Source: an uncultured Erysipelotrichaceae bacterium
Lineage (GTDB): Bacteria; Bacillota_I; Bacilli_A; Erysipelotrichales; Erysipelotrichaceae
Direction of reading: 5' to 3'
Length of the DNA stretch: 11,514 bases
Assembly: GCA_947385085.1 (NCBI GenBank)
Contig: CANDJN010000051.1
Coordinates: 1-11,514 of the forward strand
The translations under genes and the position numbers were made by a program. Each line of letters starts with the position of its first letter. Positions within the stretch are counted from its first letter, which is position 1. The notes below the pieces were generated by a model. The model searched no databases and was not told the DNA's origin. It saw only the letters and a program-made list of their open reading frames with translations. Shown piece after piece: positions 1 through 6,090 of the stretch.

Positions 1-285
1 GATAAGAAGTACCAATTAAGTGAAAACTATGGTATACTAATGACAAGGGAATTGGTAAAGGAGGTTGAAAACATGTGTAATTTAAGTCAAGGTATTAGGG
101 AAGAAGCACGCAAAGAAGGTTTAATTGCCGGACGCGCTGAGGGTCAAATGAAAGAAAGAATCCATAACACGATTTTGAATGTTAAAAACTTAATGAAATC
201 ATTAAATCTTGACGTGGATAAAGCTTTGGAAGCACTGAATATTTCAGAGGATCTTCGTCCGATTGTGAAAGAAAGGCTTTCATAA
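1..285 (+). CDS. Rpn-family PD-(D/E)XK nuclease/transposase, C-terminal part (5' end outside window)
   Basis: The reading frame is open from base 1 and ends with TAA at 283-285, so only the last 94 residues are visible. The first Met in frame (base 40) has no ribosome binding site and lies inside the conserved tail, so it is not the start. What is seen is the typical Rpn tail: a short 'ELVKEVENMCNLSQGI' block, then a Lys/Glu-rich helical linker (REEARKEG, GRAEGQMKER) and a final small helical domain with 'LNLDVDKALEALNIS'. Known of the family: these PD-(D/E)XK proteins (Rpn, recombination-promoting nuclease) are DNA endonucleases, often multicopy in gut Firmicutes and prone to decay. The catalytic core would be upstream of the window, so whether the gene is intact cannot be judged. 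A terminator candidate follows at 325-370. Confidence 0.75.
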   Translation, partial: DKKYQLSENYGILMTRELVKEVENMCNLSQGIREEARKEGLIAGRAEGQMKERIHNTILNVKNLMKSLNLDVDKALEALNISEDLRPIVKERLS

Positions 286-324
286 AAATAAAATTCAATG
301 ATAAACATAATATGATTCATAAAT

Positions 325-370
325 AGATAGAAATGAAACCATAGACAGGGTGATTTCTATCTTTTCCTTT
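325..370 (+). terminator. Probable intrinsic terminator of the Rpn gene
   Basis: GATAGAAAT (326-334) pairs with ATTTCTATC (353-361), 9 bp and extendable by one A-T pair. The 18-nt loop is rather large, and the stem is followed by TTTTCCTTTT. It lies 40 bases after the Rpn stop codon. The AT-rich stem and long loop make it a moderate call. Confidence 0.5.
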
Positions 371-691
371 TGTCTTTCTGTATACAGTAAATCACCATAG
401 GTTGTACTGTAAAATATGATAATTATCATAACTTTTTGTATTAACATTTCGTTTCTCAAATTATTTTAAAAACACATAAATTCATCCAAGAAGGTATAAA
501 GCGAAAGCGGAGAATGTGTTCACAAGGTGCGATGCTTAAGAGCATGAAAGACAAAGCTATTTTAATCATTGATCAAGGGACTTAAACAGTTTTTTAGCAA
601 ATAAGCGGTGAACTCAGCTTAAGTGAAAAATGCTGAATCAAATCAGATGAAACCGCTTACGAAAATATTTTCATTTTTTTGAAAATAATTG
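371..691. other. Gene-free spacer with inverted repeats
   Basis: No convincing coding region on either strand. Visible structures are: inverted repeat TACAGTA (383-389) / TACTGTA (405-411); a perfect 16-bp palindrome at 415-430; a small hairpin ATGCT/AGCAT (532-536 / 542-546); a long-range stem TAAGCGGT (602-609) / ACCGCTTA (652-659) enclosing a second stem TCAGC (614-618) / GCTGA (632-636); and the palindrome GAAAATATTTTC (661-672), which runs into a T-rich stretch. The 602-659 element plus the T-rich sequence could be a terminator or a small structured RNA. I do not recognise a known RNA family in it. Confidence 0.5.
415..430. promoter_or_regulatory. 16-bp perfect palindrome, possible operator
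   Basis: TATGATAATTATCATA is its own reverse complement. The core TGATAATTATCA resembles half-sites of Fur/PerR-type metal regulators, but it lacks the central spacer base of a classical 7-1-7 Fur box, and no metal-related gene lies nearby. The nearest downstream gene promoter starts at 692, more than 250 bases away. The symmetry is certain; the function is a guess. Confidence 0.25.
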
Positions 692-720
692 TTGCATTTT
701 CATGAGTGATTGCGTATAAT
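692..720 (+). promoter_or_regulatory. Sigma-A promoter of the T-box leader and ABC operon
   Basis: The -35 box TTGCAT (692-697) and a perfect -10 box TATAAT (715-720) are separated by 17 bp. Transcription would begin near 727, just before the first paired bases of T-box stem I. Position and spacing make this the likely sole promoter of the downstream three-gene transporter operon. Confidence 0.85.
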
Positions 721-726
721 GTAAAA

Positions 727-968
727 CATAAAAGCAATGAACAGAAGAAGTAGTTCTGAAACCCATTGGAAAAAGAGAGCTGATGGTCGGTGAAAATCAG
801 TCAATGAAGTAGGAATGAACGTGTCTGGGAGCTGCAGCGGCGAAAGAGTGATCTGAGACGTTGCCGTAATGCCTTGCGTTAAAGGAAACGAGAGCTGATC
901 AGTATTTGATCAGAAATAAGGTGGTACCGCGAATCAATCGTCCTTTGTATATGAAGGACGATTTTTTT
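727..968 (+). ncRNA. T-box leader, predicted to read tRNA-Arg (specifier CGU)
   Basis: A tRNA-sensing transcriptional riboswitch in the leader of the transporter operon. Stem I base: CAGA (742-745) pairs with TCTG (824-827). The specifier loop has the expected AGTA (749-752) opposite GAA-CGT-G (817-823), closed above by GTTCT (753-757) with GGAAT (812-816). The conserved apical motif AGAGAGCTGATGG.CGGTGAAAATCAG is at 773-800. Stem III is a 7-bp hairpin CTGATCA (895-901) / TGATCAG (907-913). The T-box AAGGTGGTACCGCG is at 918-931, with TGGT (922-925) pairing with the tRNA ACCA end. In the usual geometry the specifier directly follows GAA and precedes a purine, giving CGU (Arg, 820-822). A one-base shift would give GUG (Val). 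Uncharged tRNA stabilises the antiterminator; otherwise the terminator at 936-968 forms. Confidence 0.93.
936..968 (+). terminator. T-box-controlled intrinsic terminator
   Basis: ATCGTCCTT (937-945) pairs with AAGGACGAT (954-962), a 9-bp stem with an 8-nt loop followed by a T run (962-968). Its 5' arm lies directly after the T-box sequence, the standard arrangement in which the antiterminator captures that arm when uncharged tRNA is bound. Confidence 0.9.
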
Positions 969-987
969 ATGGAGAGGAGAGGAAACG

Positions 988-1641
988 ATGGTATTTAATT
1001 TCGATCGGGTGGTTCCCTATATGCCATTTATCTTTGGCGGAATTCCCATCATCATTTTTTTATCGTTAGGTGCAGCTTTCTTTGGCTGTATTATCGGTTT
1101 ATGTGCAGCATTTGCAAAGCGCAGGGGTGGTGTTATTGGAGGGATTTTTGCAGCCTATATCGATTTCTTTCGAGGAACTCCCGCTTATGTACAGCTATGT
1201 TTCTTCCATTTGGCGCTGCCGCAGTTGATTCGTATCAACTGGCCGGGCTGGGTATCCTGTATTATCATATTCTCACTTAATTCCGGCGCTTATCTGGGAG
1301 AGGTTATGCGTGCCGGTATTGAGGGAATTGATAAAGGACAAATTGAAGCGGCGCATGCATTGGGCGTTAAAAGTCGTGATATTACTTGGGATATTATCAT
1401 ACCGCAGGCACTTCGCAACGTGTTGCCCGCCATGTTTAATGAATTTATCGCCTTGACCAAGGAAACGAGTATTGTTTCGGTAGTCGGCATGATGGATTTG
1501 ATGCGACGTGCTTCGATTGTCCAAGGAACGACATATCTATTCTTTGAGCCGTATGTGATAATTTTGATAACTTATTATTTGTTAAACAAGGTCTTAAGCT
1601 TTGGCGGCATGTGTCTGGAAAGGAAATTGAAGTATGATTAA
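988..1641 (+). CDS. Polar amino-acid ABC transporter permease (HisM/GlnP type)
   Basis: Membrane subunit of an amino-acid importer, 217 residues, the usual size of a His/Gln-type permease. Seen in the sequence: hydrophobic segments from about residue 10 on, the family signature FRGTPAYVQL at about 61-70, and the cytoplasmic EAA loop at 120-139 (EAAHALGVKSRD...IIIPQALRN), which contacts the ATPase. The ATG at 988 has a strong site (GGAGAGGAGAGG) a few bases upstream and lies 20 bases past the T-box terminator, so its transcription depends on antitermination. The last eight bases overlap the ATPase start, implying translational coupling. A single permease gene suggests a homodimeric membrane core. 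The substrate cannot be read from the protein; the T-box specifier suggests arginine. Confidence 0.95.
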   Translation: MVFNFDRVVPYMPFIFGGIPIIIFLSLGAAFFGCIIGLCAAFAKRRGGVIGGIFAAYIDFFRGTPAYVQLCFFHLALPQLIRINWPGWVSCIIIFSLNSGAYLGEVMRAGIEGIDKGQIEAAHALGVKSRDITWDIIIPQALRNVLPAMFNEFIALTKETSIVSVVGMMDLMRRASIVQGTTYLFFEPYVIILITYYLLNKVLSFGGMCLERKLKYD

Positions 1642-2359
1642 AGTAGAACATCTGTATAAGGACTACAGCGACGATATCAAAGTACTCCACGACATCAATT
1701 TTACCTTTGAGGATGGCAAGACGTATGCGATCATCGGTTCCAGCGGCGGTGGAAAATCTACGCTGATTCGCTGTTTGAATATGTTGGAGGTTCCCACATC
1801 CGGTACGATAACGCTTGATGGGACGATCGTGAATGATCCCAAAACCGATTTAACAAAGGTGCGTGAGAAAATGGGCATGGTGTTTCAGAACTTCAATTTG
1901 TTTGCCCATATGCCTGCCAAGAAAAATGTTGCCTATGCGCTGATGAAGGTTAAGGGAATGAAGCAGGAAGAGGCTTATGCCAAAGCCGCAGCGATGTTAG
2001 AAAAGGTTGGCATGGGTCATCGTATGGATTCTTATCCGCATCAGCTGTCTGGCGGTGAGAAGCAGCGGGTAGCGATAGCGCGAGCCTTGGCGATGGAACC
2101 GGAAATCCTGTTATGCGATGAGCCGACCAGTGCTTTAGATCCGGAGATGACTACCGAGGTCTTAAAGGTCTTAAAGGATTTATCGCACACCGGCTTAACG
2201 ATGATTGTCGTAACCCATGAGATGGCATTTGCCCGTGAAGTAGCGGATATGATCCTATATATGGATCAGGGTGAAATCGTGGAATGTTGCGACGCAAAGG
2301 AATTCTTTACAAATGCAAAAAGTGAACGCGCAAAGCAATTTGTCGCGAATATGTTATAG
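1634..2359 (+). CDS. Polar amino-acid ABC transporter ATP-binding protein (GlnQ/HisP type)
   Basis: Cytoplasmic ATPase subunit, 241 residues, normal for the family. Motifs in order: Walker A GSSGGGKST (35-43), Q-loop VFQNFNLF (Q85), ABC signature LSGGEKQR (138-145), Walker B ILLCDEP (158-164), D-loop SALD (166-169) and switch histidine TH (H195). All catalytic residues are present, so an active ATPase is expected. The Walker A variant with GGG replaces the commoner GPSGSGKS but is a tolerated variation. The ATG at 1634 overlaps the permease end by eight bases, with GGAAAGG upstream as binding site. Neighbouring permease and binding-protein genes make the importer assignment secure; only the substrate is inferred. 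Confidence 0.96.
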   Translation: MIKVEHLYKDYSDDIKVLHDINFTFEDGKTYAIIGSSGGGKSTLIRCLNMLEVPTSGTITLDGTIVNDPKTDLTKVREKMGMVFQNFNLFAHMPAKKNVAYALMKVKGMKQEEAYAKAAAMLEKVGMGHRMDSYPHQLSGGEKQRVAIARALAMEPEILLCDEPTSALDPEMTTEVLKVLKDLSHTGLTMIVVTHEMAFAREVADMILYMDQGEIVECCDAKEFFTNAKSERAKQFVANML

Positions 2360-2380
2360 AAAGAAAGAGAGGAAAAAGAC

Positions 2381-3169
2381 ATGAAAAAATTATTGGTTTT
2401 GGCAGCCGCAAGCTTAATGGTACTGGCTGGCTGCAGTAACGGAGGAAACAGCGGTGATGCCAACGCAGAAAAAAAGACGTTGACCGTTTTGACAAACTCC
2501 GGCTATGCTCCTTATGAAGTGAGAAATACGGATGGTGAATTGGAAGGCTTTGACATTGAATTAACCGAAATGATCGCCAAGGAATTGGGCTACAGCGAGG
2601 TCGTATGGGAAGACATTGATTTTGATGCTTTGATTGGTTCGGTTAACTCCGGTAAGGGTGATATGGTAGCCGCTGGCTTATCACCGACGCCGGAGCGTGC
2701 AGAGGGCGCAGAACTATCCGATTCATACTATACCAGTGATGAAGAAACTGCAAACTACGTATTGACTTTAAAGGACGGCGATATTAAAGAAACCGCTGAT
2801 ATCAAAGGTAAGACCGTGGGTATTCAGATTGGTACAATTCAGGAATCCGCTGTCAATGCGATTAAGGATGAGTATAACCTGACTACCGACGCAAGAAAAT
2901 CCTATGGTGATATGGTACAGGAAATTAAAAACGGCCGGTTAGATTTCATCGTAGTGGAAAAGGCTATCGCAGAAGAATATATTAAAACAAACGCAGAACT
3001 TTCATTCTTTCATTTAGAGGCAGAAGGAAGCTCTACCGGTAACTGCTTTGCCTTTAAGAAGGGTAATACAGAGCTGCGTGATCAGGTCAATGAAGCAATC
3101 AAAAAATTGCAGGACAACGGTGAACTGGATAAGCTGGTTGAAAAATGGTTTACCGCTGAAGAAGAATAA
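2381..3169 (+). CDS. Polar amino-acid ABC transporter substrate-binding lipoprotein
   Basis: Extracytoplasmic receptor of the importer, 262 residues (SBP_bac_3 / family 3 binding protein). A lipoprotein signal peptide is clear: MKKLL, hydrophobic core, lipobox L-A-G-C with the acylated Cys at residue 18, then a Gly/Asn/Ser-rich linker. The mature domain has the family pattern: 'GYAPYE' near its start, 'GFDIELTEMIAKELG', 'GKGDMVAAGLSPTPERAE', 'GKTVGIQIGT' at the inter-lobe crossover, and an 'ELDKLVEKWF' tail. The AGAGAGG site precedes the ATG and lies 21 bases after the ATPase stop, so this is the third gene of the T-box operon. A strong terminator follows eight bases after the stop. The substrate is probably a cationic amino acid such as arginine, inferred from the T-box and not from binding-site residues. 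Confidence 0.95.
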   Translation: MKKLLVLAAASLMVLAGCSNGGNSGDANAEKKTLTVLTNSGYAPYEVRNTDGELEGFDIELTEMIAKELGYSEVVWEDIDFDALIGSVNSGKGDMVAAGLSPTPERAEGAELSDSYYTSDEETANYVLTLKDGDIKETADIKGKTVGIQIGTIQESAVNAIKDEYNLTTDARKSYGDMVQEIKNGRLDFIVVEKAIAEEYIKTNAELSFFHLEAEGSSTGNCFAFKKGNTELRDQVNEAIKKLQDNGELDKLVEKWFTAEEE

Positions 3170-3176
3170 CAAATGA

Positions 3177-3208
3177 ACGAGGATCTCTGTGATCCTTGTT
3201 TTTTTTTA
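3177..3208 (+). terminator. Intrinsic terminator of the ABC operon
   Basis: ACGAGGATC (3177-3185) pairs with GATCCTTGT (3191-3199), 9 bp with one G-U, a 5-nt loop and a run of ten T. It lies immediately after the lipoprotein stop codon, so the operon ends here. Confidence 0.92.
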
Positions 3209-3260
3209 CGACAAATGCACTTAAGTGGATAAGTAGATTTATCTATATTGACAAAAATGA

Positions 3261-3354
3261 GTAAAGTTACCCGTAATTTTCAATATATACTTTGACATAA
3301 CAATAGATGCACAGTAATAATGAAAAGCAAAGGTAAATTACCCATAGATTTCAA
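3261..3354. repeat. Imperfect direct repeat pair (about 22 bp)
   Basis: GTAAAGTTACCCGTA..TTTCAA (3261-3283) and GTAAATTACCCATA..TTTCAA (3333-3354) differ by a one-base gap and a few substitutions. They start 72 bases apart, on either side of a promoter-like TTGACA. The second copy overlaps the start of the pseudogene frame. Both copies translate similarly (KLPVIFN and KLPIDFN), so they may be a duplicated 5' end of the dead gene and not an operator. Confidence 0.45.
3292..3320 (+). promoter_or_regulatory. Candidate promoter in front of the ATPase remnant
   Basis: A perfect -35 box TTGACA (3292-3297) and a weak -10 TAATAA (3315-3320) are 17 bp apart, just upstream of the decayed ATPase gene. 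It lies between the two copies of an imperfect 22-bp direct repeat (3261-3283 and 3333-3354). Probably the fossil promoter of that gene. Confidence 0.4.
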
Positions 3355-3610
3355 CAGACTGGGAGGATGAAGATGCGGGTAGTCCTACCTCGTATTTGAA
3401 ATTTTTAAGGATTATCTTTTAGCGAGCGGTGTAGATGCATCCCATATCATAACAATAGAGCTGGATCAGAGAAAAAACAAAAAATACAGAGATCCGGATG
3501 CGATGAAGTTAAAACAGGAGAAGGCTTTACTGCTGAGCATATCCGATTCTTTCAAAAAGATTATTGTCGTAAAAGATGTTATGAAAATTACTTATGATGA
3601 GTGTATATGA
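3332..3610 (+). pseudogene. Decayed AAA ATPase of the DUF4143 type (P-loop disrupted, middle deleted)
   Basis: In one frame the P-loop region reads G-G-stop-R-C-G-stop-S-Y-L (3362-3391), where family members have GxRRCGKSYL. TGA (3368-3370) and TAG (3380-3382, in place of the P-loop Lys) interrupt it. From 3383 the frame stays open to TGA at 3608-3610 and reads 'VFEIFKDYLLASGVDASHII', 'LDQRKNKKYRDPDAM', then 'LLLSISDSFKKIIVVKD'. The first two blocks match the region after the P-loop of DUF4143 ATPases; the last matches their extreme C-terminus. The Walker B, sensor and DUF4143 parts, several hundred residues, are missing between DAM and KLKQ. The tail also stops short of the usual 'FLL' end. 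It is a different subfamily from the intact gene at 7825. The 5' limit is approximate. Not functional as an ATPase. Confidence 0.75.
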
Positions 3611-3806
3611 TTTTCTTTTAAAGGAAAATAGTCTGGAATTATGAAAACATATAAATTCAGTTGTTTTTCAATCAGATTCATTCGGCTTGCCGTCGGTAAG
3701 CCATTTCATTCGTATTGGACAATCAGCTAATGTATGGAAGAAACACTTCTTATGAATTTACGCTTTTATAGTTTTGGGTAATACGCACTTTTTTATGTTT
3801 TCAAGT
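3611..3806. other. Spacer between the ATPase remnant and the nuclease operon
   Basis: No supported gene. It holds an imperfect inverted repeat (ATTTTCTTTT next to AAAGGAAAAT, around 3610-3629) and a compact hairpin GGCTTGCC / GGTAAGCC with a 3-nt loop (3684-3702, one G-U). The hairpin lacks a T tract, so it is not an ordinary terminator. The minus strand is open for 29 codons across it (3671-3757) but has no start or binding site. Confidence 0.4.
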
Positions 3807-3829
3807 CTTTTCTTCGATAAAATACTTAG

Positions 3830-3835
3830 TATAAT
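3830..3835 (+). promoter_or_regulatory. -10 box of the nuclease operon promoter
   Basis: TATAAT at 3830-3835 lies 26 bases before the chosen ATG at 3862. The -35 region (about 3807-3812, CTTTTC-like) is poor, so the promoter may be weak or activator-dependent. Confidence 0.5.
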
Positions 3836-3861
3836 AATAGGCAGATGAAAGGAGTATGATC

Positions 3862-4470
3862 ATGAAACGATGGCTGATGCTTGTATTATTATCGCTGTGC
3901 TTAATACAGCCGGTCATGGCAAATGAGCGGAAAACGGTGACATTGGCAAAGTGTACAGATGGGGATACTGCGCATTTCATCGTGGATGGCAATGATACGA
4001 CCGTGCGTTTTTTGGCTGTGGACACTCCCGAGTATACAAAGGAGAAGGAGCCCTATGGCAAAGAAGCAAGCGAATATACATGTTCTGCTTTGAAACAGGC
4101 GGATGTTATTGAATTAGAATATGATGATGGCAGTGATCGCACCGATAAATATGGTCGTGAGCTGGCTTGGATCTTTGTCGATGGAGCGTTGTTACAGCGC
4201 GAGCTGGTAGCGCAGGGATTGGCTGAGGTGAAGTATATTTACGGTGATTATGCCTATACTGAGGAATTGTATGAGGTACAGGAAAAGGCAAAAAAAGAAC
4301 AGCTCCATATTTGGAGCGGAGAAGCCGTGAAAGGCAGCTTTGATGTGGTAACCATCGTAACGATATTGGGCATACTTCTGATCGCTTTTTTGAGCTTATC
4401 TCAAATAAAGGGTAAAAAGCGCAAGATGAATACGGTAAAAAAGGTGTTGAAACAAATCAACCGGAGGTAA
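3862..4470 (+). CDS. Secreted, membrane-anchored thermonuclease-like nuclease (SNase domain)
   Basis: Predicted Ca2+-dependent phosphodiesterase of the staphylococcal nuclease family, 202 residues. The ATG at 3862 is chosen over the in-frame ATG at 3856 because AAGGAG ends only one base before 3856 but seven before 3862. Signal peptide: residues 1-20, probably cut after VMA. SNase domain, about 24-152: Ca2+ ligands D35, D54 and T55 and catalytic R49, E57 and R99 are all present in the motifs DGDT, VRFLAVDTPE and DKYGRELAWIF, and the 'AKKEQLHIWS' end is typical. Unlike the soluble enzyme there is a C-terminal transmembrane segment (about 161-182) and a strongly basic tail. The nuclease should therefore face outward while held in the membrane by its C-terminus. 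A role in nutrient DNA use or DNA processing at the surface is inferred. It is followed after three bases by a small gene. Confidence 0.92.
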   Translation: MKRWLMLVLLSLCLIQPVMANERKTVTLAKCTDGDTAHFIVDGNDTTVRFLAVDTPEYTKEKEPYGKEASEYTCSALKQADVIELEYDDGSDRTDKYGRELAWIFVDGALLQRELVAQGLAEVKYIYGDYAYTEELYEVQEKAKKEQLHIWSGEAVKGSFDVVTIVTILGILLIAFLSLSQIKGKKRKMNTVKKVLKQINRR

Positions 4471-4473
4471 CTT

Positions 4474-4722
4474 ATGGAAAAAATCTATGCGGCTATTGAA
4501 TGTATCAGACAGGCGTTTCCGGAGGGGATTGATCATGTGTATGAGGATTTGATCGTCTGCTTGAAGGATGATTTTTCAATGCAAAATCTGGCGGCTCTGC
4601 TTTCTTATTTATGTGGAAAAGAAGTGATTGTTGTTCAGAATGATATTCAAAATAATGATAGAGAAGATAAGCCTGCGAAAGTGATGGAGGCGCTTCGACA
4701 AGCCGGTTATCAAAAGCTGTAA
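4474..4722 (+). CDS. Unrecognised 82-residue protein, second gene of the nuclease operon
   Basis: I do not recognise the family. The ATG at 4474 has a strong site (GGAGG), which overlaps the stop codon of the nuclease gene; the three-base gap indicates translational coupling. The product is acidic and soluble-looking, with no signal peptide or transmembrane segment. It appears to be an alpha/beta fold: N-terminal helix (IYAAIECIRQAF), a strand 'EDLIVCLKD', a helix 'MQNLAALLSYLCG', a strand 'EVIVVQND', an acidic loop, and a C-terminal helix 'AKVMEALRQAGY'. Two Cys residues (in CIRQ and VCLK) plus one in LCG are not arranged as a metal site. Its context suggests co-expression with the membrane nuclease, but as a predicted cytosolic protein its role is unclear. 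Confidence 0.75.
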   Translation: MEKIYAAIECIRQAFPEGIDHVYEDLIVCLKDDFSMQNLAALLSYLCGKEVIVVQNDIQNNDREDKPAKVMEALRQAGYQKL

Positions 4723-4757
4723 GCATCTGCTTTTGAAACCGTTTTTTTTTTTTTTTT
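4704..4757 (+). terminator. Terminator of the nuclease operon with a 16-T tract
   Basis: CGGTT (4704-4708) and CAAAAGC (4711-4717) pair with GCTTTTG (4729-4735) and AACCG (4737-4741), leaving a small internal bulge and an 11-nt loop. Sixteen T follow (4742-4757). The stem begins inside the last codons of the 82-residue gene. Confidence 0.88.
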
Positions 4758-4785
4758 ACAAAAAAGCCCCTTTGGGTAAAGGGAC
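4758..4785 (-). terminator. Terminator of the flavodiiron gene
   Basis: Read on the minus strand, CCCTTT-ACCC-AAAGGG (4768-4783) is a 6-bp hairpin with a 4-nt loop, followed by a T run (complement of 4760-4765). It directly abuts the T tract of the opposing terminator, so the two converging operons are separated by back-to-back terminators. Confidence 0.85.
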
Positions 4786-4814
4786 CGTGTTTGAATATGT
4801 TATTTTAAAACATG

Positions 4815-6023
4815 TTAAGCCGCTGTATTTTTGTTTACCATAGCGGCGATTTGTTCACCTAGTGCGCTGAATTGATCTAAATCATCAGGAGAAGGCGTGT
4901 AATTCTGCATGATCGCATCCTCTTGAATCAAGGTGATTCCGGCAGCCTGTAACTTTTCGTTTATGGATGCGGCAGTATTGCGATACCATCCATAGGAGGA
5001 AAAGCCCAAGCCCAGCTTGCCTTTCAAATGACATGTGGATAGGCGGCTTAAGAATCCGGCGATGTTGCTGGCCATTTCATTGTTGTAACAACCGCTGCCA
5101 ACCAAAATTGCCTTGGCATCGAGCAATTCCTTCATGATGATGGCACTGTTGGTTTGTGATTCCTTGTATACCTTTACACAGACACCGCTGCGGCCGATTC
5201 CTTCCGCAATCGCTTCTGCCATGGCTTGGGTATGCTTCCAGATGCTTTCATAGACAATGACAACCTTATCTTTTGCTTGAAAGGTCGCAAATTCATGATA
5301 CGCCGTCAAGCATTCCTTTATGTAAGAGCGCCAGATGATGCCGTGTGAAGGTGCGATCATGGCGATCGGAAGATTCATTGCCGCAATGTCATTTAGCTTC
5401 TTTTCCACTCGATCTCCATAGGGCATGACGATATTTGCGTAATATTCCTTCGCTTGTTCCAGACATTTTTCTTTACCATGTGCGTCATCAAAAATACCAT
5501 AGCTTGCGATATGCTGACCAAAGGCATCATTGGAAAACAATACTTCTGCTTCATTGACATAGGTCATCATATTATCAGGCCAGTGGATGAGCGGCATTTC
5601 AATAAACGTCAAGTTACGCTCTCCGATGCACAGTGAATCACCGGTTTTTACTTTTTGATAAGGGAATTCCTTAAAATACTGCTTCATCATGATTTGAATT
5701 CCCGCCTGGGATGCATAGGGCTGAGCATTGGGATATTCCTGCATAAAGCGCAAAAAGCCGCCGGAATGGTCTGGTTCAGCGTGCTGTACGATGATATTGT
5801 CGATCGGACGATCACCAATGACGGAATGAATTCGCTCCAACATAATGTCCATGAATTCCGCTTCGACCGTATCAATGACCGTAATTTTATGATCGACAAT
5901 TAAATACGCATTATAAGTCGTTCCCTCACTGATCGGAAACATATGACCGTGAAAATGTCGGCAGTTAAAATCATGAACACCAACCCAATATATTTGATCG
6001 GCTATTTTGATTGCTTGTTTCAT
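4815..6023 (-). CDS. Flavodiiron protein (A-type flavoprotein, O2/NO reductase)
   Basis: Cytoplasmic enzyme of 402 residues that reduces O2 to water and/or NO to N2O. The frame extends upstream to 6092, but AAGGAGG sits seven to eight bases before the ATG at 6023 and the family starts with 'MKxxxxIADxIYWVG', so 6023 is the start. The N-terminal metallo-beta-lactamase-like domain (about 1-245) holds all diiron ligands: H81-x-E83-x-D85-H86, H147, D166 and H227. The C-terminal flavodoxin domain (about 250-400) has an FMN phosphate loop (YESIWKHTQAMAEAI), a 'GSGCYNNE' loop and 'FSSYGWY'. There is no C-terminal rubredoxin or flavin-reductase extension, so an external electron donor is required, and none is encoded nearby. 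Monocistronic, with its own promoter and terminator. It fits an anaerobe coping with oxygen or nitrosative stress; O2 versus NO preference cannot be told from sequence. Confidence 0.95.
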   Translation of the reverse strand: MKQAIKIADQIYWVGVHDFNCRHFHGHMFPISEGTTYNAYLIVDHKITVIDTVEAEFMDIMLERIHSVIGDRPIDNIIVQHAEPDHSGGFLRFMQEYPNAQPYASQAGIQIMMKQYFKEFPYQKVKTGDSLCIGERNLTFIEMPLIHWPDNMMTYVNEAEVLFSNDAFGQHIASYGIFDDAHGKEKCLEQAKEYYANIVMPYGDRVEKKLNDIAAMNLPIAMIAPSHGIIWRSYIKECLTAYHEFATFQAKDKVVIVYESIWKHTQAMAEAIAEGIGRSGVCVKVYKESQTNSAIIMKELLDAKAILVGSGCYNNEMASNIAGFLSRLSTCHLKGKLGLGFSSYGWYRNTAASINEKLQAAGITLIQEDAIMQNYTPSPDDLDQFSALGEQIAAMVNKNTAA

Positions 6024-6090
6024 TATAAATCCTCCTTCAATACCGGTAATATTGTATCTGATCTCATCTCTTTTGTCTATGATTGTGCTC

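Noticed and set aside
514..585. 23-codon plus-strand frame in the spacer before the T-box
   Set aside because: GGAGA lies only one base from the ATG, the length is within chance, and no family is recognisable.
3368..3382. Recoding of TGA and TAG as sense codons in the ATPase remnant
   Set aside because: Other genes in the window use TGA/TAA as ordinary stops or avoid them, and the same gene has lost its whole middle, so decay is the simpler explanation.
3641..3730. 29-residue plus-strand frame and the opposing 29-codon open stretch on the minus strand (3671-3757)
   Set aside because: No properly spaced ribosome binding site for the first and no start codon for the second; the hairpin at 3684-3702 explains the shared structure.
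4742..4765. T16 followed by an A-rich stretch as a possible insertion scar or poly-A tract
   Set aside because: It is fully explained as the abutting U-tracts of two converging terminators.
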